From the NCBI GenBank assembly GCA_934234005.1, contig CAKQHC010000033.1:1-14743 (forward strand): 14,743 bases of DNA, given 5' to 3'. Positions 1 to 6,429 of the stretch are shown here, piece after piece. Position numbers and translations under genes: made by a program. The notes beneath the pieces were generated by a model. It did not search any database. It was not told the origin of the DNA and was given only the letters and a program-made list of their open reading frames with translations. This DNA comes from an uncultured Methanomassiliicoccales archaeon. GTDB taxonomy: Archaea > Thermoplasmatota > Thermoplasmata > Methanomassiliicoccales > Methanomethylophilaceae. Position 1 is the stretch's first letter. Each line of letters opens with the position of its first letter.

Positions 1-19
1 ACTGAAGGAAGGTATGTAA

Positions 20-1072
20 ATGGATGTAGGTATCGTAAGTTATGGAGCATATGTTCCCAGATACAGAATCAAACCCGAGGAAATCGGGAGAATCTGGGGT
101 ACCGACGGTAAGGCAATGGGAAAAGGACTGATGATTTATCAGAAATCCGTGCCGTCACCCGACGAAGATGTTGTTACAATCGCAACAGAAGCAGCCAGAT
201 ATATGATGGCAAGGGTTCCGGAAGTCAATCCGAAAGACATCGGAGCAATTTATGTCGGTTCCGAATCCCATCCTTATGCCGTGAAACCTACGTCCACCAT
301 CGTTGCGGAAGCAATCGAAGCAACACCTGCCATGACGGCTGCAGACTTGGAATTTGCGTGTAAAGCCGGAACTGCGGGTATACAGGCCTGTATGGGATTG
401 GTAGGATCGGGTATGGTGAAATACGGCGTAGCCATCGGTGCGGATACTTCCCAGGGTGCTCCCGGAGATGCGCTGGAATATTCTGCATCCGCAGGAGGCG
501 CGGCCTACCTGATCGGAAGCGAGAACATAATCGCCAAAATCAACAAGACGCTGAGTTTCACTACCGATACGCCCGATTTCTGGAGGAGAGAGGGTCAGCC
601 CTATCCTTTGCACGGCGGAAGATTTACCGGAGAGCCCGCATACTTCAGACACGTGACGTCTGCGGCAAAGATGATGTTGGAAGCTATGGGTACAACACCG
701 TCCGATTACAAGTATGCCGTATTCCACCAGCCCAACGGCAAATTCCCTACCAGAGTCGCCAAACAGCTGGGATTCACGGAGGAGCAGATTCAGTACGGCC
801 TCCTTACGCCGAACATCGGTAACACATACAGCGGTGCCGTACCTCTCGGACTTGCAAACGTACTCGACCATGCCGAGCCCGGAGACAGAATATTCGTTAC
901 GTCATACGGATCCGGTGCCGGAAGCGATGCGTTCGACATAACCGTGACCGATGCAATCAAAGATTACAAGAGAAGCAACGCACCCGTGCTCGACAGAATC
1001 CTTGCGGATCCTGTATACGTCGATTACGGGGTTTATGCCAAATATAAAGGAAAAATCGTAATGCCGGAGTGA
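20..1072 (+). CDS. Hydroxymethylglutaryl-CoA synthase (archaeal type)
   Basis: Condenses acetyl-CoA with acetoacetyl-CoA to give HMG-CoA, the committed entry to the mevalonate pathway that supplies archaeal lipid isoprenoids. The 350-residue protein has the thiolase-superfamily fold. The expected catalytic residues are visible: Glu82 in [11 protein letters not shown], nucleophile Cys114 in [10 protein letters not shown], His236 in FHQPNGKFP, and the [10 protein letters not shown] segment near 264-273. The start is fixed by an in-frame TAA immediately before the ATG (17-19) and a purine-rich GAAGGAAGGT about 6 bases upstream. The stop overlaps the SD of the next gene. The partners downstream (thiolase, DUF35) are the known archaeal complex in which acetoacetyl-CoA is channelled between enzymes. 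All catalytic residues look intact, which contrasts with the adjacent thiolase. Confidence 0.96.
   Translation: MDVGIVSYGAYVPRYRIKPEEIGRIWGTDGKAMGKGLMIYQKSVPSPDEDVVTIATEAARYMMARVPEVNPKDIGAIYVGSESHPYAVKPTSTIVAEAIEATPAMTAADLEFACKAGTAGIQACMGLVGSGMVKYGVAIGADTSQGAPGDALEYSASAGGAAYLIGSENIIAKINKTLSFTTDTPDFWRREGQPYPLHGGRFTGEPAYFRHVTSAAKMMLEAMGTTPSDYKYAVFHQPNGKFPTRVAKQLGFTEEQIQYGLLTPNIGNTYSGAVPLGLANVLDHAEPGDRIFVTSYGSGAGSDAFDITVTDAIKDYKRSNAPVLDRILADPVYVDYGVYAKYKGKIVMPE
1066..1072 (+). promoter_or_regulatory. Shine-Dalgarno that sets the thiolase start
   Basis: GGAGTGA lies inside the last codons of the HMG-CoA synthase gene, 5 bases before the ATG at 1078. It favours that ATG over the in-frame GTG at 1069, which overlaps the SD itself. 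Confidence 0.7.
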
Positions 1073-1077
1073 GTTCA

Positions 1078-2247
1078 ATGAGGGATGTAGCAATAATCGG
1101 AGCCGGAGTGACAAAATTCGGCGAGTTGTGGAACAAATCGTTCCGTTCGATAGGTATCGAAGCAGGAATCAAAGCTATGGAAGATGCCGGACTCGCAGGC
1201 AACGAAATCGACGGAATATATGTCGGCAACATGTCCGCAGGACATTTCGTCAATCAGGAAAATGTTTCCGCACTCATTGCGGATTATTCCGGTATGGCGA
1301 CAAGAAACATACCGTCCACTGCCGTTGAGGCAGGCGGTGCCTCCGGAGGAGTGGCATTCAGACAGGCCGTCATGGCCGTTGCTTCCGGAATGAACGACAT
1401 TGTTTTGGTCGGAGGCGCCGAGAAGATGACCGATCTCGACGACGTGTCCATAAACAGTGTTCTCGACTGCACTGCCGATGCGGAGTACGAAGCGGGAATG
1501 GGAGCTACTTTTGCCGGACTCCATGCTATGATTGCAAGGAGAATGATTCACGACGGAATCGCAACGCGCGAAGAGATCGCATCGGTTGCGGTAAACAGTC
1601 ACTTCCACGGTGCGTTCAACCCAAATGCCCAGTTCAGAAAAGCAATAACTCTCGATACTGTACTGAAATCGGGACCCGTTGCCACGCCTCTCGGCGTATT
1701 TGACAGCGCACCCATATCGGACGGAGCTGCCGCAGTGGTTCTCTGTCCCTTGGAGAAAGCCAAGGAATACACCGACCATTACGTAAGGGTCGCCGCGTCG
1801 TGTCAGGCAAGCGATTCGCTTTCATTGTTCCAAAGATCAGACATTACAACATATTCCGCAACTGTTGCGGCAGCCCAGAATGCATACAAGACCGCGGGCA
1901 TATCGGCAGCCGACATCAATGTTGCCGAGGTGCACGACGTATATTCCGTATCGGGAATATTGGCACTCCAGGATCTCGGATTCTATAAGAAGGGAGAAGC
2001 CGGAAAAGCATGTCTTGACGGCCAGTGTCATTTCGATTCCGGAAAAGTGGCAATCAACACGTCCGGAGGACTGAAAGCACGCGGACATCCCATAGGTGCG
2101 ACCGGCGTCGCCCAGATTGTAGAAGTGTTTGATCAATTGACAGGCAGAGCCGACGGAAGGCAGGTTGCGGATGCCAAATACGGACTTGCCCAGAACACCG
2201 GAGGAGTAGGTTCCTCCGTTACCGTGAGCATTTTGGAGGCGATGTGA
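1078..2247 (+). CDS. Archaeal thiolase (acetyl-CoA acetyltransferase family), catalytic Cys position is Gly
   Basis: By family and position this is the acetoacetyl-CoA thiolase that feeds HMG-CoA synthase. The 389-residue protein begins MRDVAIIGAGVTKFGELW, typical of archaeal SCP-x-like thiolases. It keeps the family landmarks GGAEKMTD (112-119), EVHD (284-287), GGLKARGHPIGATG with His337 (330-343) and NTGGVG (373-378). The segment that normally reads EAACASGG is EAGGASGG (84-91), so the acyl-accepting cysteine position is Gly87 (codon GGT, 1336-1338). The HDCF/HDAF-like motif is HDVY (286-289). Family membership is certain; whether it makes acetoacetyl-CoA by the usual covalent mechanism is not. 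The ATG at 1078 is preferred over GTG 1069 because of the SD. The downstream DUF35 gene overlaps its stop by one base. Confidence 0.9.
   Translation: MRDVAIIGAGVTKFGELWNKSFRSIGIEAGIKAMEDAGLAGNEIDGIYVGNMSAGHFVNQENVSALIADYSGMATRNIPSTAVEAGGASGGVAFRQAVMAVASGMNDIVLVGGAEKMTDLDDVSINSVLDCTADAEYEAGMGATFAGLHAMIARRMIHDGIATREEIASVAVNSHFHGAFNPNAQFRKAITLDTVLKSGPVATPLGVFDSAPISDGAAAVVLCPLEKAKEYTDHYVRVAASCQASDSLSLFQRSDITTYSATVAAAQNAYKTAGISAADINVAEVHDVYSVSGILALQDLGFYKKGEAGKACLDGQCHFDSGKVAINTSGGLKARGHPIGATGVAQIVEVFDQLTGRADGRQVADAKYGLAQNTGGVGSSVTVSILEAM
2235..2239 (+). promoter_or_regulatory. Shine-Dalgarno for the DUF35 gene
   Basis: GGAGG sits 7 bases before the ATG at 2247 and only 4 bases before the alternative GTG at 2244, supporting the ATG start. 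Confidence 0.65.
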
Positions 2248-2651
2248 TGGCTTCTGTAGCGAAAGAATGGAGAGAAATACCCGGCAGATACAACCTCAAA
2301 GGAACGAAATGTCAGAACTGCGGAAAGATTATGTTCCCCAGGCGCGACTTCTGTCCCGTATGCCGCAGGCAGTCTGTAGGAAAAGTCGTCGAGTACAACG
2401 TGTGCAGAGAGGGCGAAGTATATTCGTTTACCGTGATTCACGATTCCCCCGACTGCAACAACAGACTCAAGCCGTATGCCGTGGCTATGGTCAAAACCGA
2501 CGACGGCGTTATGATCACGGCACAGCTCGTTGATGTCGACATCGATAAAATCGACATCGGTATGCGTGTCCGTGCGGTTCTTCGCAAATTGGATTCGGAC
2601 GGCGCGAGCGGCGTAATCCACTACGGATACAAATTCGTTCCCGAATATTGA
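2247..2651 (+). CDS. DUF35 zinc-ribbon/OB-fold protein of the thiolase-HMG-CoA synthase complex
   Basis: A 134-residue acyl-CoA-associated protein. An N-terminal rubredoxin-like zinc ribbon has Cys22, Cys25, Cys36 and Cys39 (CQNCGK and FCPVCRR). It is followed by an OB-fold domain (about 48-134) containing YSFTVIHDSP and the YAVAMVKTDDG strand. In characterised archaea the DUF35 protein sits between thiolase and HMG-CoA synthase and helps form a shared CoA-binding site that channels acetoacetyl-CoA; the same role is inferred here from the identical gene order. The ATG overlaps the thiolase stop (TGATG), implying translational coupling. The gene ends just before a hairpin that separates it from the convergent Sel1 gene. 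Confidence 0.93.
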   Translation: MASVAKEWREIPGRYNLKGTKCQNCGKIMFPRRDFCPVCRRQSVGKVVEYNVCREGEVYSFTVIHDSPDCNNRLKPYAVAMVKTDDGVMITAQLVDVDIDKIDIGMRVRAVLRKLDSDGASGVIHYGYKFVPEY

Positions 2652-2656
2652 AAACA

Positions 2657-2674
2657 GGAGGGGTCAGCCCCTCC
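2657..2674. terminator. Intergenic hairpin between convergent genes (DUF35 / Sel1)
   Basis: A perfect 7-bp stem, GGAGGGG paired with CCCCTCC, has a TCAG loop. It lies 5 bases after the DUF35 stop and overlaps the last codons and stop of the minus-strand Sel1 gene. Read on the minus strand it is followed by TG and then TTTT; on the plus strand there is no immediate T run, although T-rich stretches follow within about 25 bases. It is probably a bidirectional terminator or 3'-end protector. Confidence 0.5.
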
Positions 2675-3584
2675 GTTCCAAACGTTTTACGGCTTTTTTT
2701 GACTCGGCATGCCCCTTATCGGCGGCTCTGGAGTACCAATAGAGCGCATCTTCGATATCTGTCTGAACACCCTGTCCGTTTTCGAATATATGTCCAAGAC
2801 GGTATGCCGCCTCATTACAGAAATTTTTTCCCGGTTTGGTATAATTTATTGCGAGCAACGCATACAGACGAACCGCCTCGTCGATGTCCTTTTCGGTGCC
2901 TATGCCCGATTCACACATCTTTGCTACCATCAGGCAGGATTCGGGATCTCCCGCATCGGATGCCTTGCAGTATAATTCGAATGCTTTGTGTGTATCGCGC
3001 GGGATTCCCGTTCCGTTGTAAAACATTTCGGCGGCATGGCGTGTGGCAATCCAATATCCGTTATTGCCTGCGTCCATATACAATTTTAAAGCTATTTCGG
3101 GATTTTTTGGAAGTGTACCGTCAAGATACTTACGGGCCAGGTCGTTTTGGGCCAGCGGATGGCCGAGATCGGCGGCTTTTGCAATCAGTATCTGCGAGTC
3201 AAAACCCGGAGTCGGATTTTTTTCAACATATTTTCCAAGATAGTAACACGCATCGGAATTTCCTCCATCCGAGGCTTTTTTGAGCCAATATATTCCTTCT
3301 TTCAAATCTTTGGCAACGTTGATTCCCTGCAGATAACGGGCTCCGACAGAAAACTCAGCGGAAGTGTTGCCGGATGAGGCCATTTCAATCAGAGTAAAAA
3401 TACGGTTTTTGCTCTCGTTGCAGTAATTTACATGTTTGTTTACTCTGAGAGCGTATACGGCTTTCTGATATCCTTTATCAAACGATTTTTGAAGATAGAC
3501 GGCAGCATCGGGGTAATCTCCCCGTTCCTCGTACTCTATGGCTTTTATGTAATCCGATTCGCCGTCCGTCATCATATCCCTCAT
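2664..3584 (-). CDS. Sel1-like repeat protein
   Basis: A 306-residue alpha-solenoid protein with no signal peptide or membrane segment, so probably cytoplasmic. About six Sel1/TPR-like repeats can be traced: 69-108, 109-142, 143-176, 178-213, 214-255 and 257-292. They show recurring patterns such as GARYLQG...LKEGIYWLKKASDGG and YRLGHIFENGQGV...DALYWYSRAADKG. A degenerate repeat is likely at 11-47. Sel1 solenoids act as protein-protein scaffolds; the partner cannot be read from sequence. The start codon overlaps the Cgi121 stop (ATGA), so the two genes are likely co-transcribed and coupled. Met4 and Met5 are alternative starts. Expanded Sel1 families are a known trait of gut Methanomassiliicoccales, but a housekeeping partner cannot be excluded. 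Confidence 0.88.
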   Translation of the reverse strand: MRDMMTDGESDYIKAIEYEERGDYPDAAVYLQKSFDKGYQKAVYALRVNKHVNYCNESKNRIFTLIEMASSGNTSAEFSVGARYLQGINVAKDLKEGIYWLKKASDGGNSDACYYLGKYVEKNPTPGFDSQILIAKAADLGHPLAQNDLARKYLDGTLPKNPEIALKLYMDAGNNGYWIATRHAAEMFYNGTGIPRDTHKAFELYCKASDAGDPESCLMVAKMCESGIGTEKDIDEAVRLYALLAINYTKPGKNFCNEAAYRLGHIFENGQGVQTDIEDALYWYSRAADKGHAESKKAVKRLERRG

Positions 3585-4039
3585 GTTTTGAGGAGTTCGA
3601 TATCAGCCACTCTTTCGACGGCCTGCGATTCATAATCAAGAAATGGATCGTTCAAACCCAGTTTTTCTGCTTTTTCTTTACTGGGTTCGACAAGTGTTTT
3701 ATCTTCTGTCATTCCCAAATCGTTCAGATTGATTTCGGAGGTTCCGAGAACCAATGCAACGTATTCATGTGCATCGGCCGGCGGTTTCATTCTTTTCACG
3801 GCCTTACCTATCTGGCGTTCCCATGCGGAATATAATATAATTTCTGAAATCAGCGATCTGGTGCGGTTGGTTCCGTTATTTACGGCACGCTCGGCATGAA
3901 CGAGTGCAGATTCGATATGTTTCGTTCCGACTACAAAATCGGGATTGAAAAGGACAACCTCCAGCTCTTTGGACGTAAAATATGAAATTATTTTATCATA
4001 AGGGACATCCCCGCGTATCCCGATTATAGTATGCTCCAT
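3581..4039 (-). CDS. cgi121: KEOPS complex subunit Cgi121
   Basis: An accessory subunit of KEOPS, which with Kae1, Bud32 and Pcc1 adds the threonylcarbamoyl group of t6A37 to ANN-decoding tRNAs; Cgi121 helps recruit tRNA and contacts Bud32. Recognition rests on the conserved order IIGIRGDV at the N-terminus, PDFVVGTKHIESALVHAERA, the helix SLISEIILYSAWERQIGKA and the C-terminal VERVADIELLKT, which parallels the ERV-x-IALIELKK ending of other archaeal Cgi121 proteins. The ATG at 4039 gives 152 residues, close to the family size. The frame stays open upstream to 4162, but a TATA-like element lies inside that extension. A GTG at 4093 (170 residues) is a possible leaderless start. No clear SD precedes 4039. 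Confidence 0.85.
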   Translation of the reverse strand: MEHTIIGIRGDVPYDKIISYFTSKELEVVLFNPDFVVGTKHIESALVHAERAVNNGTNRTRSLISEIILYSAWERQIGKAVKRMKPPADAHEYVALVLGTSEINLNDLGMTEDKTLVEPSKEKAEKLGLNDPFLDYESQAVERVADIELLKT

Positions 4040-4048
4040 CGTAACATC

Positions 4049-4079
4049 ATTGGTAACTGAATAGAAATAGATTGGTAAC
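4049..4079. repeat. Tandem 9-bp direct repeat ATTGGTAAC upstream of cgi121
   Basis: ATTGGTAAC occurs at 4049-4057 and 4071-4079, exactly 22 bp apart (about two helical turns). A third partial copy, GTAAC, is at 4041-4045. The repeats lie between the candidate TATA and the preferred Cgi121 start. They could be an operator or leader element, or chance. Confidence 0.3.
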
Positions 4080-4113
4080 GGATTTTTGATCACAATGCTT
4101 TTCTGCGTCAATC

Positions 4114-4126
4114 GAATATATTTTAA
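4114..4126 (-). promoter_or_regulatory. Candidate TATA box for cgi121-Sel1
   Basis: On the minus strand this reads TTAAAATATATTC, a good archaeal TATA element. Transcription would begin about 26 bases downstream, near 4093. This places the element inside the open N-terminal extension of the Cgi121 frame and argues that the extension is not coding. Confidence 0.5.
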
Positions 4127-4171
4127 GTCGTGTGTGTTGCGAATTAAATCACAACTGCACAAAAACGCGCA

Positions 4172-4202
4172 TATTACTTTATGAAAAGGTAGGTTTAATT
4201 AT
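4172..4202 (+). promoter_or_regulatory. Candidate TATA elements for thrB-thrC
   Basis: This AT-rich stretch contains CTTTATGA (4177-4184) and TTTAATTAT (4194-4202). Either could direct transcription starting between about 4205 and 4225, upstream of the thrB ATG at 4241. Neither is a strong consensus match. Confidence 0.35.
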
Positions 4203-4240
4203 CAGTGATTTGTTGGTGCGTCCAGGAGCGGACAGTAAAC

Positions 4241-5173
4241 ATGGCCGATCAATGGATTAGAGTCGCTGCACCAGCGACTACGTCAAATATTGGAGCAGGG
4301 TTCGATGTTTTCGGACTTGCATTGAAGGAACCGTACGATATCATAGAAGCCCGTAAGACAGAGTCGGGAATTCTTATAAGCGAGATATCCGGCCCGGGAA
4401 GCGATATCATACCCGTAGATCCTCTCAAGAACTCCGTTGCCATTGCGGCCAAAGCCGTTTTGGACAAGTGTGGTGCAGATTTCGGAATAGAATTGAAAAT
4501 TAAAAAGGGAATCAGACCAGGATCCGGAATCGGTTCGTCAGGCGCATCTGCCGGCGGAGGGGCATATGTTGCAAACATTCTGTGCGGCGAAAAGTTGTCA
4601 AAACAGGAAGTTGTACTGTGTGCCGCACACGCGGAGGATGTTACGTCCGGAGGTTTGCATGCAGATAATGTGGCTCCGTGCATAATGGGCGGATTCACAA
4701 TAATCCGTTCCTATGAGCCGTTTGAAGTCATCAGCATTCCGACGCCGGAGAATTTGGGTGTTGTGCTGGCACTTCCCGATGTGGTGGTGTACACGGCCGA
4801 CTCCAGAAAAGTAGTTCCCCGCGAAGTTTCGATAAAAGACATGGTGTACGAAGTAGGAAACGCGGCTTCGCTGGTTTATGCCATGATGACGAAAGATCTT
4901 GCACTTATCGGCAGATCTGTCAAGGATGTTATCGTCGAACCCGCAAGGGCTCATTTGATTCCATACTTAAAAGAAGCCGAAGCATGTGCAATGTCCCATG
5001 GTGCGATTACGTCGTTCCTCGGCGGTTCCGGACCATGCGTAATAACATTTTTTGATAAACAGACTCATGACGGCAACATAATTGCCGATGCAATTAAAAA
5101 ACTGTACTCCGACAACGGCATGAAATGCGATACTTGGGTAACAGAGTGCGGAACCGGATGCAGGAGGATTTAA
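4241..5173 (+). CDS. thrB: Homoserine kinase
   Basis: Phosphorylates homoserine with ATP to O-phosphohomoserine, the penultimate step of threonine synthesis. The 310-residue GHMP-family kinase has motif 1 VAAPATTSNIGAGFDVFGLAL (residues 8-28), the glycine-rich ATP loop PGSGIGSSGASAGG (93-106), the substrate-site segment HADNVAPCIMGGF (140-152) and motif 3 LGGSGPCVI (260-268). The ATG at 4241 gives the normal N-terminus MADQWIRVAAPA. It has AGGAG at 4224-4228, a long 12-base spacing. The frame extends to a GTG at 4205, but those 12 codons (ICWCVQERTVN) do not resemble family sequence. The next gene, threonine synthase, begins one base after the stop, so the pair is a dedicated threonine operon. 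Confidence 0.94.
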   Translation: MADQWIRVAAPATTSNIGAGFDVFGLALKEPYDIIEARKTESGILISEISGPGSDIIPVDPLKNSVAIAAKAVLDKCGADFGIELKIKKGIRPGSGIGSSGASAGGGAYVANILCGEKLSKQEVVLCAAHAEDVTSGGLHADNVAPCIMGGFTIIRSYEPFEVISIPTPENLGVVLALPDVVVYTADSRKVVPREVSIKDMVYEVGNAASLVYAMMTKDLALIGRSVKDVIVEPARAHLIPYLKEAEACAMSHGAITSFLGGSGPCVITFFDKQTHDGNIIADAIKKLYSDNGMKCDTWVTECGTGCRRI

Positions 5174-5174
5174 T

Positions 5175-6392
5175 ATGGCAGAACATAAAGTAATTTGTTG
5201 GGATTGCGGGGCAGAAGTAACAGACCCATTTGTTAACACATGTCCGAGATGCGGCGGCCTTCTCACCGTCAAAATGGAATTGGAAAAAGTCAAAGAGATG
5301 AAACCTTCGGATCTTTACGGAACTCCTATCGGTGTCTGGAGATATGCGCCGTTTATGCCCGTTGATCCGGCACACAAAGTGTCCATACAGGAAGGGGGAA
5401 CACCGCTCTATCCCACAAAATCGTTGGGTGCCGAAATCGGTGTTCCGAATACATTCGTCAAATTTGAAGGATTAAACCCTACGGGATCGTTCAAAGACCG
5501 CGGAATGACGATGGGTGTCTCCCATGCAAAGGAACTTGGCGCAAAAGTCGTCGGTTGTGCGTCTACCGGAAACACATCCGCAGCCCTGTCGGCATACGCA
5601 GCCAAAGCAGGAATGAAGTGTGCGGTGTTCCTTCCTTCCGGAAAAGTAGCTATGGGCAAACTCGCACAGGCACTTTTCTTCGGCGCAAAGGTTCTGTCTG
5701 TTGACGGAAACTTTGACGATGCCCTTGCACTTGCAAGAAAAATGGCCGATGAAAGGAAATTGTATCTGCTTAACTCGATTAACCCTTACAGACCCGAGGG
5801 ACAGAAGTCGGTTCTTTTCGAAATAATGGATCAACTTAAGTACAACGTGCCCGACCGTATTCTTCTCCCTGTAGGAAACGCTGCAAATATTTGGGCGGTA
5901 TACAAAGCACTTACCGAGTTGGAAGAGGTCGGTTGGATCGATCGCATGCCTATGCTTACCGGAATTCAGGCCGAAGGAGCGGCGCCCGTTGCGGCGGCAT
6001 TCAAAGCGGGAACAGACGATTTCATTCCCGAAAAGAATCCCGAAACCGTTGCTACGGCAATCAGAATCGGCAATCCCGTATCCGGAAGGAAAGCTCTCAG
6101 GGCAATCCGTTCTACAGGAGGTTATTGCACAACCGTCAGCGATGCCGAGATTATTGCCGCACAGCAGTTGCTCGGTAGGCGCGAAGGCGTATGCGTAGAG
6201 CCTGCTTCCGCCGCATCCGTGGCCGGACTTAAGAAACTTCGCGAAATGGGAATATGCGACCGTGACGAAACCGCTGTCTGTATCTGTACCGGAAACGGTT
6301 TGAAAGATCCCGACACAATCCTCAACAACTGTCCCGGAGTCACTCCGTGCAAGAACAGTGTAGAGGATGTCGAACGCATCCTTTCCCAGTAA
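5175..6392 (+). CDS. thrC: Threonine synthase (PLP-dependent)
   Basis: Converts O-phosphohomoserine to threonine and phosphate. The 405-residue protein has an N-terminal zinc ribbon (Cys8, Cys11, Cys23, Cys26: CWDC and CPRC) as in archaeal and bacterial long-form threonine synthases. The fold-type II PLP core follows. Lys107 in NPTGSFKDRGMT forms the Schiff base, STGNTSAA (130-137) binds cofactor, and LLPVGNAAN supplies the phosphate-binding glycine loop. CTGNGLKDPD lies near the C-terminus. A strong SD, AGGAGGA (5162-5168), sits 6 bases before the ATG within the end of thrB, with a single base between stop and start. The length matches methanogen homologues. Nothing looks damaged. Confidence 0.96.
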   Translation: MAEHKVICWDCGAEVTDPFVNTCPRCGGLLTVKMELEKVKEMKPSDLYGTPIGVWRYAPFMPVDPAHKVSIQEGGTPLYPTKSLGAEIGVPNTFVKFEGLNPTGSFKDRGMTMGVSHAKELGAKVVGCASTGNTSAALSAYAAKAGMKCAVFLPSGKVAMGKLAQALFFGAKVLSVDGNFDDALALARKMADERKLYLLNSINPYRPEGQKSVLFEIMDQLKYNVPDRILLPVGNAANIWAVYKALTELEEVGWIDRMPMLTGIQAEGAAPVAAAFKAGTDDFIPEKNPETVATAIRIGNPVSGRKALRAIRSTGGYCTTVSDAEIIAAQQLLGRREGVCVEPASAASVAGLKKLREMGICDRDETAVCICTGNGLKDPDTILNNCPGVTPCKNSVEDVERILSQ

Positions 6393-6395
6393 ACG

Positions 6396-6413
6396 GCAGG
6401 GGTTATCCCCTGC
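6396..6413. terminator. Intergenic hairpin between convergent genes (thrC / hel308)
   Basis: A perfect 7-bp stem, GCAGGGG paired with CCCCTGC, with a TTAT loop, begins 4 bases after the thrC stop. It ends 16 bases from the end of the minus-strand helicase gene. No clear T run follows on either strand. Its size and G4/C4 core match the hairpin at 2657-2674. A terminator or mRNA 3'-end role is inferred. Confidence 0.5.
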
Positions 6414-6429
6414 ATTCATAAAAATCGTT

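Noticed and set aside
1..19. Possible tail of an upstream gene ending at TAA 17-19 (codons for LKEGM)
   Set aside because: Six codons are too few to recognise, and the same bases serve as the SD of the HMG-CoA synthase gene. It remains possible because tight spacing is usual here.
155..871. A 238-codon minus-strand open frame opposite HMG-CoA synthase
   Set aside because: Low-complexity shadow composition and complete overlap with a clear enzyme gene.
1075..1779. A 234-codon minus-strand open frame opposite the thiolase
   Set aside because: Same shadow pattern; no SD, promoter or domain to support it.
2648..3283. A 211-codon plus-strand open frame following the DUF35 gene
   Set aside because: It is antisense to the Sel1-repeat gene, whose repeats are well formed; the plus-strand translation has no structure and a composition rich in Arg and Pro.
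4040..4162. A 41-codon upstream extension of Cgi121
   Set aside because: The family N-terminus begins at the ATG at 4039, and a TATA-like element lies in the extension. A GTG start at 4093 remains possible.
4205..4240. A 12-codon upstream extension of homoserine kinase from GTG 4205
   Set aside because: It adds residues unlike the family and would overlap the SD-like AGGAG; the ATG at 4241 gives the standard N-terminus.
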